Part shown: positions 1 through 8,099 of the stretch, piece after piece
How positions within the stretch are numbered: position 1 is the stretch's first letter
How the letters are laid out: each line of letters starts with the position of its first letter
NCBI GenBank assembly: GCA_012744395.1
Contig: JAAYCB010000153.1
Location: 1 to 46,279, forward strand
DNA: 46,279 bases
Direction: 5' to 3'
From: Pirellulaceae bacterium
Lineage (GTDB): Bacteria; Planctomycetota; Planctomycetia; Pirellulales; Thermoguttaceae
Program-made: the position numbers and the translations under genes
Notes under the pieces: model-generated
Told to the model about the DNA's origin: nothing
Database searches by the model: none
The model's input: only the letters and a program-made list of their open reading frames with translations

Positions 1-199
1 CGATCGCCGCCGCAATGTCGGTGAACAGCACATCCAACTCCGCCTGGGGCGCCAGACGCAAGCGATTCACGTGCTCAAGCATCTCCTGCTCGAGCGGGCT
101 CGGATCGAATACCGGATCGCTGCCGCCGGCGACCGACAGCAAGTGGCGCCTCTCGAGAGACTCGACCGCCAGGTGGCGTACTGTTCGAACCGGTTTCAT
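1..199 (-). CDS. CAP (SCP-like) domain secreted protein, N-terminal part only
   Basis: The gene runs off the left edge, so only the first 66 codons from the ATG at 199 are visible. The protein opens MKPVRTVRHLAVESLERR followed by HLLSV. This Leu-Glu-Ser-Leu-Glu-Arg-Arg-x-Leu-Leu pattern is common at the N-terminus of large exported planctomycete proteins. Residues from about 36 (LEQEMLEHVNRLRLAPQAEL) match the opening helix of CAP/SCP-like extracellular domains, typically written EQEMLELINxxRxxP. The catalytic-like His and Glu of the CAP cavity would lie beyond the edge. Secretion and CAP identity are inferred from these two short stretches; function is unknown. Confidence 0.7.
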   Translation of the reverse strand, partial: MKPVRTVRHLAVESLERRHLLSVAGGSDPVFDPSPLEQEMLEHVNRLRLAPQAELDVLFTDIAAAI

Positions 200-711
200 C
201 AATGCCTTGCCGCGCCCTATTTCTGGCGTTCCCAGACCAGACGTCTTCTGGCCCACGCCGTGACGGGCTCGCCGCATGGCGATTCTCACCGCGCCGCGGC
301 TGCCCCGCCACAGTCGCCGAAATCAAGACTCTGTTCCATCTCCATTCTACCTGCGCCGCGCCGCGCCGCCCAGCAGAAAGCGATGCCGCTCCTGACAGCG
401 ATCAACCGCACCCCCAAATATGGTGGATTTGTGTGCGAGCAGATCGATAGACAATCGCCCCCTGGTTAGACGCATGGCGAGGGCCAAAGGTTCCGCAGAT
501 TGCCGTGCGGGCGCGGCGTCGCCACAAGCCGCCGGCCGAGCGGGCCTGCCCGACCCAAAACGGTTGGCCGCGCGGAGCCTGCCCTCGCCGCTGCAAGACC
601 ATCCGGTCGCCCCCCCGGGCCGGCCAAGGGGGTGGCGATCTTGTGGCCCGTAGCCTGTCAGCCGAGACATGCCCGGAGCGTGCCCGCGGCGCGAAGCCGT
701 CTCCGCGCGTG
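200..711. other. Intergenic stretch, 512 bp
   Basis: This lies between the CAP-domain gene and the end of the Tat-exported protein, both on the minus strand. Open frames here are low-complexity and Arg/Pro/Ala rich on either strand and look like by-products of high GC. It should hold the promoter of the CAP-domain gene, but no convincing -35/-10 pair was found. No RNA gene or repeat was recognised. Confidence 0.5.
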
Positions 712-2187
712 TTACACCAGGTTGCCATCGAGTTTGAGCCGATACATCCTCGCGAATGCCTTCAGCCGCCGGGCGTCGCCGCGGTCGCCGTAGAAGAACA
801 CCGGGTGAGCGCCGTGGTAGGCCTTGCAGACGTCGTCCAACCGGTCGATCTCCATCAACAACCGCGTTGCGCAGCCGCCGGTGGGCGGGCAGCCCGGCGA
901 CTCGATGGCCTTTCCGGTCCAGCAACAGAGCGTGTCCTGACCGCTGAGGTATTTCGCCAGCAGGACGGGTTCGCCCGGCGTCCATTGGACGTCGAGGGCG
1001 GCCGTCTTGGGCAGCTGGTGGAAGAAGGGCCGCACGCGGTATTCCTGCGCGGGCCCCTCGGGGCCGTGGAGCTTCCAGGCGCACGTACAATGGGCGCCGA
1101 AGTAGCGGTTCTCGCTGAGGTCGAATTCCGGATTGTGGAGGAATCCGCCGCGGTCCAGAAGCCAGCGCCCGAGCATCAGCGTCAGCGTCCCATCGAGGTG
1201 ATTCTCGCAACCGCAGGGGACGAGCCGGCCGTTGTTGATCGCGAAGCTCAGGCAGGGCTTGCGGTGCTTGAGGAACAGGCACTCGATCGTAATCGCATCC
1301 GCGCCGTAGCGTTCCATGATCTGGTTGACGGCGCGGTGCGCCCGCATCGCTTCGACGAAATACTCGTCCGTCACGCCGGTGACTTGCGCGGCGGCGCTTT
1401 TCAGCTCCATCGCCTGCCGGACGAGCGCCTCGTCGGGGGCGGCGGCGTCGAAGATCGCGTTGAACTCCTCGGCCGGAGCGGCCACGATGTCGACCTCCAG
1501 CCTGGGTTCCCGGACCTGCTTGGGCGGCTTGCCGGCGACCCGCAACAGCCGGCTCTGGGCGAGCATCTTCTTCGCCCGGACCGCCAGCAGTCCCCGCTCG
1601 ATCTCCTCCCAGTTTTCAATCGAATGGATGTAGTAGAAGCCTTCGCCGGTGCGGAGTTCCTCGGGCGGAAGCTGGTGATTTCCGCCTACCGGCTGGTAGA
1701 CGATCGCCGTGGGGGCCGACTCGGTGGCGATGCGGAACGAGGCCTTCGCCAGCGTGTTCCAGAAATTGACGACGAGGACGGCGTCCAGCGCGTCGGCCTT
1801 GGCCTTGTCGATGAACTCCCGGATCCGCGCCTCCTGGTAGATCGCCTGCGGCGCGAACTCCGCGACGACGCCGAGCCGGGTGGCGATTTCCTGGATTCTC
1901 TGCGTGAACTTGCCCTGCTGCGCTTCGGGCTCGAACTGGTTGCCGGGCCAGGTGAACCACTGGTGGACGCGCCACGAATCCTCGTTCTGGCCGCCGTTGA
2001 CAACGTCGGCGGGCGGGTACAGGAAGACGACGCGGACGCGGGCCGGCTGCTTCTCGCGGCGCGCCGCGGCGGGCCGGGCCGCCTCGCCTGCCAGGGCCGA
2101 GGAGATCATGCCCGCGGCTCCCAACGCGCCGCTGGCGGCCAAGAACGCGCGGCGGTTGAACCCGCCGGAAGAGCATGATTCGCACAT
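712..2187 (-). CDS. Tat-exported protein with L-fucose/arabinose-isomerase-like fold
   Basis: 491 residues. The N-terminus holds a twin-arginine signal (FNRRAFLAASGALGAAG, about residues 10-26) and a likely cleavage region near ALAGEA, so a folded, probably metal-containing protein is exported. The later sequence (DAITIECLFLKHRKPCLSFA; VPCGCENHLDGTLTLMLGRW; ENRYFGAHCTCAWKLHG) follows the pattern of the C-terminal part of L-fucose/L-arabinose isomerase-like proteins, where a conserved Cys-Glu and a late His contribute to the active site. A strong Shine-Dalgarno (AAAGGAGG, plus positions 2196-2203) sits 8 nt before the ATG. Substrate is unknown. Exported sugar-isomerase-like proteins are abundant in planctomycetes and often not biochemically characterised. 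Confidence 0.7.
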   Translation of the reverse strand: MCESCSSGGFNRRAFLAASGALGAAGMISSALAGEAARPAAARREKQPARVRVVFLYPPADVVNGGQNEDSWRVHQWFTWPGNQFEPEAQQGKFTQRIQEIATRLGVVAEFAPQAIYQEARIREFIDKAKADALDAVLVVNFWNTLAKASFRIATESAPTAIVYQPVGGNHQLPPEELRTGEGFYYIHSIENWEEIERGLLAVRAKKMLAQSRLLRVAGKPPKQVREPRLEVDIVAAPAEEFNAIFDAAAPDEALVRQAMELKSAAAQVTGVTDEYFVEAMRAHRAVNQIMERYGADAITIECLFLKHRKPCLSFAINNGRLVPCGCENHLDGTLTLMLGRWLLDRGGFLHNPEFDLSENRYFGAHCTCAWKLHGPEGPAQEYRVRPFFHQLPKTAALDVQWTPGEPVLLAKYLSGQDTLCCWTGKAIESPGCPPTGGCATRLLMEIDRLDDVCKAYHGAHPVFFYGDRGDARRLKAFARMYRLKLDGNLV

Positions 2188-2352
2188 CGAATCTTCCTCC
2201 TTTCGGATCGGAATGCGTTTTCCAGCCGATTATGCCTCCGCCAGGCTGGTCTCGGCAGTCTACCTCCGCCGCTCGGCGTTTTCCACTCCACCGCGCCGCC
2301 CCGGATCGCGACCCGACCCGCCCGGCCCACGGCAGGCATGCCGGCGCCTTTC

Positions 2353-2424
2353 TCACCCGCCGCCGTCGGTCTGCATGTCGAAAAGCATCGGTGACACGTC
2401 CTTGCCGAGGTGGTTCTTGTCCAC
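2353..2424 (-). CDS. Possible 23-residue micro-ORF or coding remnant
   Basis: Downstream of the HEAT-repeat gene and in the same frame there are 32 open codons between its stop (2449-2451) and a second stop (2353-2355). From a GTG at 2424 the product would read VDKNHLGKDVSPMLFDMQ then TDGGG. About 21 of 23 codons end in G or C, the bias of real genes here. The peptide is not HEAT-like. It could be a micropeptide, the tail of a decayed gene, or a stop-codon extension of the HEAT protein. No Shine-Dalgarno was seen, so this is tentative. Confidence 0.2.
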   Translation of the reverse strand: MDKNHLGKDVSPMLFDMQTDGGG

Positions 2425-2448
2425 CCCGGCATAAAGGCCTACCTGCTC

Positions 2449-3426
2449 TCAGCCGGATGAAATCTGCCTCAGCGCCGCGGCCGCCGCCCCGCGCACCGTC
2501 GGGTCCGGATCGCTGGCCGCGCGAAGCAGCGCCGGCTCCGCCTCCCGCGCGGCGCGGCCAAGCCGGCCAAGTCCTCGTGCGGCCGTGCGGCGGACTGCGG
2601 CCGCCGGGTCGCTGAGGGCAGCGATCAGGCCGGCCGTTCCCGGTTGGCCCATCCAGACCAGGGCCTCCGCGGCTCTGCGGCGCGCGGCGGGCTGGCCGGA
2701 TTGGAGGGCCGCCGCCACGTGCGGCAGCACGCCGCGGCCGGCACGGCCAAGCGCCTGGGCGGCCGATCGGGCCAGGTCTCCGTTCTCGGAGTCGAGGGCC
2801 TGAACCAGGAGCGGGGCAATCGCTTCCGGCGACCGCTCGGCAAGCCGGCCCAGGGCCTCGGCGGCCTCCAGCGCGGCCGGGCCCGCCTCGCGACGCACCT
2901 GCTCGGCAAGCAAGGGGAGTGCCCGCGGGTGCCGCGCGACGTGCCACAACGCTTCGGCAAGCTCCACGCGAAACACGGCATCCTCGCGGTCCAGCGCGTC
3001 GATCATCCTCTCCACGGCCGGCTGCGCCTCCCGGCCAAACCGCCCCAGGGCCCGCGCGGAGTTGCGGCGGACGGAGGCCAGATCCGAGGAGAGCGTCTCG
3101 GCCAGCAGCGGGACCACCCGGTCCGGGTCGGCCCCGATCCGGCCAAGCGCGAAGGCCGCGGCCGCGCGGACGTACTCGAATTCAGCCCGATCGGCGAGAA
3201 TCGCCAGCAGGGGGCCGACCGCCGCGGCCGCCCCGGGGCCGATCTGGGCCAGCCCGTGCGCGGCGTACCAGCGCTGGTCCAGGTCGCCGCTTGCCAGATC
3301 GGCGATCCACTGTTCGGCCGCACGGCCGCGGTAGGTCTGCGTTTCGGCGCGGGGGATCAGAACGCCGCAAGCCAGGGCAGCGACGAGCGGCACTCGGCGC
3401 GTGCCGGCGAACCAGGCTGAAAACAT
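2449..3426 (-). CDS. Secreted HEAT-repeat protein
   Basis: 325 residues with a probable signal peptide (RVPLVAALACGVLIPRAETQ, about residues 11-30). The rest is built almost entirely of HEAT/PBS-lyase-type helical repeats of about 30-40 residues, with recurring LGRIG, ALGRFG, ALGRLA, ALGRAG and GLGRLG turns. Such repeats form a curved scaffold for protein binding and carry no catalytic motif here. The start lies 11 bp after the stop of the upstream kinase gene, so the two are very likely co-transcribed. A role in the periplasm with the kinase's extracytoplasmic tail is possible but only inferred from proximity. Confidence 0.8.
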   Translation of the reverse strand: MFSAWFAGTRRVPLVAALACGVLIPRAETQTYRGRAAEQWIADLASGDLDQRWYAAHGLAQIGPGAAAAVGPLLAILADRAEFEYVRAAAAFALGRIGADPDRVVPLLAETLSSDLASVRRNSARALGRFGREAQPAVERMIDALDREDAVFRVELAEALWHVARHPRALPLLAEQVRREAGPAALEAAEALGRLAERSPEAIAPLLVQALDSENGDLARSAAQALGRAGRGVLPHVAAALQSGQPAARRRAAEALVWMGQPGTAGLIAALSDPAAAVRRTAARGLGRLGRAAREAEPALLRAASDPDPTVRGAAAAALRQISSG

Positions 3427-3437
3427 GGCAGGTCGCT

Positions 3438-6236
3438 CTAACGCGTGGTGACGAAGACAACCTCTTGGCCACCGGCATCGGCCACGATCTGGTAGTGGAG
3501 CAGCGCCTTGTTGTGAACCTGGAGGAGGAGGTCGTAATACCAGATTTGCATCAACAAGGCGTCCAACTCCCGGCTGGCCTTGTTGGCTTCTTCACCCTTG
3601 AGCTGGGCAAGACTCGCTTCGACCGTCCCCCGCCGGTTCGCCAGCCGATCGCGGGCCACTCCGATCTGCTGCTCGCTGGAATTGCCGACCATCATCTTGA
3701 AGGCTCGAGACTCGGGATTGACGAGGCGGAGTTCCACGTTCGTGGATGTTTTCCGGGCGGTTGCCAGGAGTTGAAACGCTGCGCCCACCGACTCGTTGGC
3801 GTGGCGGTCTTTGCGGATGAAGCTGAGAATCACCCGTGTCTTGGGCGGCACCGGCTCGTCCGGTTCGAACCTGGCGTCCTTCCATCCGTCGACTCCATCG
3901 AACTTGACGCGGAGCCGTTCGTCGTCGGGCGCCCACCGCAGCGCGGCCGACGAACTGCCGATGCCGCGGAGCAGATCGAAAGAAAGCGGCTCCGCCTTCA
4001 AGGGCTGAGTCAGAGCGGTGAACCTGGTTTTTCCTCCGACTCGGGGCTGGAGGATGCAGTTCCGCAGGTAGTTGGCCGTGATTGCCTGGGCCTTGTCATC
4101 CCATTGGAACACGAGGGAGTTCTCCTTCTGCCAGAGTCTGGCCACCGGGGCCTGCTCCGGGTCCGCTCCCGTTGCGGCACTCTCCATGTGAATCGCCCAG
4201 GTTGCCCGGGCGCTTTCGGCGCTGGTTTGCGCAAGGACATACCTGCGCCCGCCCTTGAGGGCTGTTTCGCCACCGAGCAGGATCAACTGCCAAGGGCTGG
4301 TCTGGCCGCGAATCGTCCCGATCTGCAGAGGCGCCCTGGATTTCTCACCGGCCGGATCGTTGTCAGCCAAGATCGGCAAATCCACGGCGTCGGGAAAATC
4401 CGCCAGCGGATCTTCCGCGGCCGCCGGCTTCGGCTCGGTCTTCTCGCCCTGCTCCTCGCCCTGGCTCTGCTGGCTGTCGGAAGTCTCCGGCTCGTCCGCC
4501 TCCTCCGCCTCGTCCGGTTCGTCCGGCTTGCCGCTTTCGGCCGTTCCGCTCGCCGCCGGCGACTCGGCCGTTGCCGATTCCGTCCCCTTTTCCTCCGGGG
4601 AGGAGGGGGTTGTCGCAGCGGCCGCGGCTGCTTTGCCTTCCGGCTGTTCAGAGTCGGGTCCGGCCGGCGCCGCGACACTCTCGGCGGCTTCTTCCTCGCC
4701 CTTCGGTTCGCCGGGCGGCGGCACGGCGGCCGGCGACTTGCCGTTGTCGCTCGGCGGCGCGCCGCCCGGATTGAAGGCCGCAGCCAGATCCTTCATGCCG
4801 CTCTCCGCACCGGGCGGATCGGCGAGGATCACGGGCCTGGCGGGCGTTGCGACCGCGGTCTGAACGTTGACGTCGTCTCCGGCGATTGCCGAAGCATCGG
4901 CCGTGGTCCGCGTCTCTTTCCCGCCAAGCATCCAGACCAGTCCGCCGGCAACGAGGCCGAGCAGCAGGCCGCCCGCGGTGAGAAGCGCAATCCACTTCCT
5001 CGTCGGATTGGCCCGCAGGCCGGCCAGCACGGCCGCCAGTCTGCCGGCGGCGGCCTGCGGGGCGGCCGCAGCGGCGCGTTGGCCGCGAGCCGGCGCGGCG
5101 CGGGTGCGAAACGAGCCCGAATCAGCCACGACGATCTTGATGCCGGGCTCCGCAGCGAACGGCTTGCCGCCATTGTCGAGCAATTCAGCGACCCCGATCC
5201 CGTTGCCGCTGGCGTCCGACGCCGGATCGTCGCCGCTCGAAGCAGACCAGGGCGCCAGCGCAAGGGCCACGTCGGCCGCCGTCGGGTATCGGTCCTCCGG
5301 TTTCTTCGCCATCATCCGGCGGCAGATGGCGTCCAGTTCCTCCGGGACCCCGTCCCGGTGTTGAGAGACCGGCGGCGGCGCCTGGGTCTGGTGTTTCATG
5401 ATCCGCTGGGGCAGCGTCCCCTCGCCAAACGGCGGGCGGCCGGTCAGGAGAAAGTAGAACGTGCAGCCGAGCGAATAGAGGTCCGCGCGATGGTCGAGGT
5501 CGTCCGACTCCAACGCCTGCTCGGGCGACATGTAGTCGACCGTGCCGATGATCTTCTCATCAACGTCGCTCTCCGCAGCCCCTTCGGCGATCAGCCGAGC
5601 CATGCCCAAGTCGAGAATCTTGACCACCTGCTGGCGATTGATGATCAGGTTGGCCGGCTTGATGTCGCGATGGATCATGCTCCGCTGGTGGGCGTGCGCG
5701 AGCCCGCATGCGGCCTGGCGGATGTAATCGGCGGCGCGGGAGAACTCCAGCGGGCCATCGTCTTCAACCATCTGCTGAAGGTCCCGCCCCTCCACGTATT
5801 CCATTACCAGGAAGTAGCGCTCCCCCTCATGGTCGACGTCGTAGGCGCGGACGATATTGGCATGATCCAGCGCAGCAATCGTGCGGGCTTCCGCCAGGAA
5901 CCGCTCGAGTTTCACCGGGTCGCGGCCCATCTGTTTCGAAATGATCTTCAGCGCCACGCGGCGGTTCATCGTCGTGTGCTCGGCGACGAACACGCTGCCC
6001 ATCCCCCCGCGGCTGAGCAACTGGATCAACCGGTACTTCCCCAGCATGAACGAGGCACGGCCGGCGAGCAGTTGGGCGGCCTGCCAGCGGGTCAGCGTAT
6101 GGTCCGCGACGAGCGCCTTGGCCAGCGATTTGGCGTCCTCGTACGCGCCGGCCGCCGCCCGGACCTTCTCCATCTCCAGGTCCGCGAGCAGTCTGCTCTT
6201 CGCAAGCACGTCGAGAAAAGCTTCCGTGGATCGCAT
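3438..6236 (-). CDS. Transmembrane Ser/Thr protein kinase, PknB-like
   Basis: 932 residues from the ATG at 6236; an in-frame TTG at 6242 would add two residues. After an N-terminal helical segment, a complete kinase domain spans about residues 68-330: glycine-rich loop (LSRGGMGSVFVAEH), the ATP-binding Lys in VALKII (about 97), HRDIKPANL (catalytic Asp about 191), DLG in place of DFG (about 209) and GTVDYMSPEQ. One membrane helix follows at about 415-437 (WIALLTAGGLLLGLVAGG). Then come a long Pro/Glu/Asp-rich linker (about 490-620) and a roughly 300-residue C-terminal region presumed periplasmic. The latter carries no recognised domain and may sense an envelope signal. The HEAT-repeat gene follows 11 bp downstream. 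Confidence 0.93.
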   Translation of the reverse strand: MRSTEAFLDVLAKSRLLADLEMEKVRAAAGAYEDAKSLAKALVADHTLTRWQAAQLLAGRASFMLGKYRLIQLLSRGGMGSVFVAEHTTMNRRVALKIISKQMGRDPVKLERFLAEARTIAALDHANIVRAYDVDHEGERYFLVMEYVEGRDLQQMVEDDGPLEFSRAADYIRQAACGLAHAHQRSMIHRDIKPANLIINRQQVVKILDLGMARLIAEGAAESDVDEKIIGTVDYMSPEQALESDDLDHRADLYSLGCTFYFLLTGRPPFGEGTLPQRIMKHQTQAPPPVSQHRDGVPEELDAICRRMMAKKPEDRYPTAADVALALAPWSASSGDDPASDASGNGIGVAELLDNGGKPFAAEPGIKIVVADSGSFRTRAAPARGQRAAAAAPQAAAGRLAAVLAGLRANPTRKWIALLTAGGLLLGLVAGGLVWMLGGKETRTTADASAIAGDDVNVQTAVATPARPVILADPPGAESGMKDLAAAFNPGGAPPSDNGKSPAAVPPPGEPKGEEEAAESVAAPAGPDSEQPEGKAAAAAATTPSSPEEKGTESATAESPAASGTAESGKPDEPDEAEEADEPETSDSQQSQGEEQGEKTEPKPAAAEDPLADFPDAVDLPILADNDPAGEKSRAPLQIGTIRGQTSPWQLILLGGETALKGGRRYVLAQTSAESARATWAIHMESAATGADPEQAPVARLWQKENSLVFQWDDKAQAITANYLRNCILQPRVGGKTRFTALTQPLKAEPLSFDLLRGIGSSSAALRWAPDDERLRVKFDGVDGWKDARFEPDEPVPPKTRVILSFIRKDRHANESVGAAFQLLATARKTSTNVELRLVNPESRAFKMMVGNSSEQQIGVARDRLANRRGTVEASLAQLKGEEANKASRELDALLMQIWYYDLLLQVHNKALLHYQIVADAGGQEVVFVTTR

Positions 6237-6410
6237 GGCCAAACGACGGGAAAAGCGTGCTCAGTATCCGCCCAAGCGGCGCACCGGGCCGGCCGGGGCG
6301 AACCGCGGGCGACCGGGACGCCGCGCTGGTCGACATTCGGCAGCGCGGGGGAGGCGGGAATCCGCCAGCCCCGACCCACGAAGTCTACCACTGGGCAACG
6401 AGGATTGCAA

Positions 6411-7304
6411 TCAACTGGAAGCGAGCGGTCCAGCCGGCCGCGGATCGGGCCCGTTCAGGCCGCGGAGCGTCTCCAAATTGATCCGATCGAGGTCCTGGCC
6501 GTGTTCCTTGCCCTTGGGCGTCTCCAGATACATCGGGACCCCGCGAAACCGCCGGTCCGCGAGCAGATTGCGGAACGCCGCCAGGCCGATCTTCCCGCGT
6601 CCGATGTGGGCGTGGCGGTCCACCCGGCTGCCAAGCTCCCGCAGGCTGTCGTTCAGGTGGAAGGCGCGAATCCGCTCGATGCCGACAGAGCGATCGAACT
6701 GGCGGATCGTCGCCCGATAATCCTTCTTTTCCGCCAGGGGATAGCCCGCCGCGAAGACATGGCATGTGTCAAAACAGATCCCCAGGCGGTCGGGCTGTTG
6801 GACCCGGTCGAGAATCGCCGCCAGTTGCTCGAATCGCCAGCCGAGAGCGGTCCCCTGGCCGGCCGTCGTCTCCAATAGGCACTGGGCCTTCAGATCGCCG
6901 GTCCGCCGATGGATCTCATCGATTGCCAGAACCACGTTTCGCAGGCCCCGCTCCGCGGACGCGGTCGTGTGGGCGCCCGGATGGGTGACAACAAAAGGGA
7001 TTCCGAGCGAGTCGGCTCGCTGCAATTCCTCGATGAAGCCGTTGACGGACCGCTTCCACAAGACGCGATCTGGACTGGCCAGGTTAATCAAATAGGAATC
7101 GTGGGCCAAAGTCGCCCGAATCGAAGAACCTTGAACCGCCTGGCGAAACCGCTCCGCCTGCTCCTGCGTAATGGGCTTAGCACGCCACTGATTATTGTTC
7201 TTCGTAAAGATCTGGAGACACTGGCACCCAGCGGCCTGGGCACGCTCGACGGCCAAGTGATATCCGCCGGCGATCGACATGTGTGCTCCCAGAATGGCAT
7301 TCAT
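6411..7304 (-). CDS. nfo: Endonuclease IV (deoxyribonuclease IV)
   Basis: 297 residues. It cleaves DNA 5' of abasic sites in base excision repair using a trinuclear zinc centre in a TIM barrel. All expected metal ligands are present, nearly at E. coli Nfo numbering: His68, His108 (THPGAH), Glu145 (LLETTAGQG), Asp179 and His182 (FDTCHVFAAGY), His216 (HLNDS), Asp229 and His231 (DRHAHIGRG), Glu261 (YLETPKG). Length is normal for the family. It is transcribed divergently from the small membrane protein gene at 7449. The last 14 residues are a Pro/Gly-rich tail outside the fold. Confidence 0.97.
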   Translation of the reverse strand: MNAILGAHMSIAGGYHLAVERAQAAGCQCLQIFTKNNNQWRAKPITQEQAERFRQAVQGSSIRATLAHDSYLINLASPDRVLWKRSVNGFIEELQRADSLGIPFVVTHPGAHTTASAERGLRNVVLAIDEIHRRTGDLKAQCLLETTAGQGTALGWRFEQLAAILDRVQQPDRLGICFDTCHVFAAGYPLAEKKDYRATIRQFDRSVGIERIRAFHLNDSLRELGSRVDRHAHIGRGKIGLAAFRNLLADRRFRGVPMYLETPKGKEHGQDLDRINLETLRGLNGPDPRPAGPLASS

Positions 7305-7377
7305 CGCGGGATCATCCTTTGGCTAACAAGAGGGGGTGCTGTTTTCGCCGCGACGCGACGGAATTCACCAGATTTGC

Positions 7378-7407
7378 TTGCGGAATGGCTGCCAAACACT
7401 CTAGAAT
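7378..7407 (+). promoter_or_regulatory. Candidate sigma70-type promoter for the gene at 7449
   Basis: TTGCGG at 7378-7383 and TAGAAT at 7402-7407 are separated by 18 bp. They lie in the 144-bp divergent region between nfo and the gene at 7449, giving a leader of about 35 nt. The match is to the general housekeeping consensus; no experimental support. Confidence 0.45.
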
Positions 7408-7448
7408 AAGGTTAAGAGGCCGCCTTTCGTCTGTCACGGGGGTGATCG

Positions 7449-7946
7449 ATGCACGGATACTGGTGGATCATGTTGGGCGTCGCGCTTCTCGGCTTCACCG
7501 CGGTCGCGGTGATGTGGAGGCCGGTGTTGTTGAGTTGGCGAGAGAACCGTCTGGCCGAGGCCCGGCGCGACTTCCATTGGCAACGCGAGCGGCTGGAGGC
7601 GAAATTCCTCAGCCTGGGGATGATGCCCAATCGCCCTGAAGACGCGCGTTGGAACGACTGCTGGTTCGACGACGATGTGGCCTACGCGAGGAGTCGCACC
7701 TCGGGCGAGTTGTCGGCTTTCGTCGCCGTGCGGATTCGTCTCGAAACGCCGGCCGACCCGATGCTCGTCGACAGCGCCCTGGGGGATTCCTGCTGCGACG
7801 CCACGGCCGTGTTTCGTTTTGACGGCCGGCGATGGAATACGGAGGGCCGTGCGATCTTCAATCTCACGCCTACCGAAGCGATCCATTTCTTCGAACGCGA
7901 CCTGGAGATGATCGGCCAGGAGCAGGCGCAGCGTTCGAAAGTCTGA
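7449..7946 (+). CDS. Membrane-anchored protein of unknown function
   Basis: 165 residues. One N-terminal membrane helix (WWIMLGVALLGFTAVAVMW, residues 5-23) is followed by a charged, helical stretch (LLSWRENRLAEARRDFHWQR) and a soluble region rich in acidic and aromatic residues that includes a Cys-Cys pair (GDSCCDATAVF). The topology suggests a single-pass protein with its C-terminal domain in the cytoplasm, since the flanking positive charges lie after the helix. No family was recognised. A G-rich ribosome site (GGGGGTGATCG) precedes the ATG. Base composition matches the neighbours, so the gene appears resident. Confidence 0.75.
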   Translation: MHGYWWIMLGVALLGFTAVAVMWRPVLLSWRENRLAEARRDFHWQRERLEAKFLSLGMMPNRPEDARWNDCWFDDDVAYARSRTSGELSAFVAVRIRLETPADPMLVDSALGDSCCDATAVFRFDGRRWNTEGRAIFNLTPTEAIHFFERDLEMIGQEQAQRSKV

Positions 7947-8081
7947 CGGCCGGCCCGTCCACCAATCCCTTGTCCAGCGGCCGACGGCCAAGTCGCCTTC
8001 TGCTGCGTTTTCTCGCTCTTGCGGCCGAGCGGCCGCGCCATCCGCCCGGGCACCGGGCTTCTTTGCCGGATGGACAAGCGA

Positions 8082-8087
8082 TAAAAT
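8082..8087 (+). promoter_or_regulatory. Possible -10 element for mfd
   Basis: TAAAAT lies 12 nt before the mfd ATG. A weak TTCTTT sits 17 bp upstream of it (8059-8064). If used, the transcript would have a very short leader. Tentative. Confidence 0.3.
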
Positions 8088-8099
8088 AGGCCGCACATC

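Noticed and set aside
5590..5625. DLG in place of DFG in the kinase as a sign of a pseudokinase
   Set aside because: All other catalytic residues (ATP-binding Lys, HRD Asp and Asn, metal-binding Asp) are present, and DLG is common in planctomycete and other bacterial kinases.
2919..6878. Very long open frame on the plus strand (about 1300 codons) opposite the kinase and its neighbours
   Set aside because: It is the antisense of the kinase, HEAT and nfo genes, is Arg/Pro/Gly-rich, and matches no family. Long antisense frames are expected at this GC content and codon bias. Similar frames opposite the genes at 712-2187, mfd, CorC/isomerase and the double flavoprotein were dropped for the same reason.
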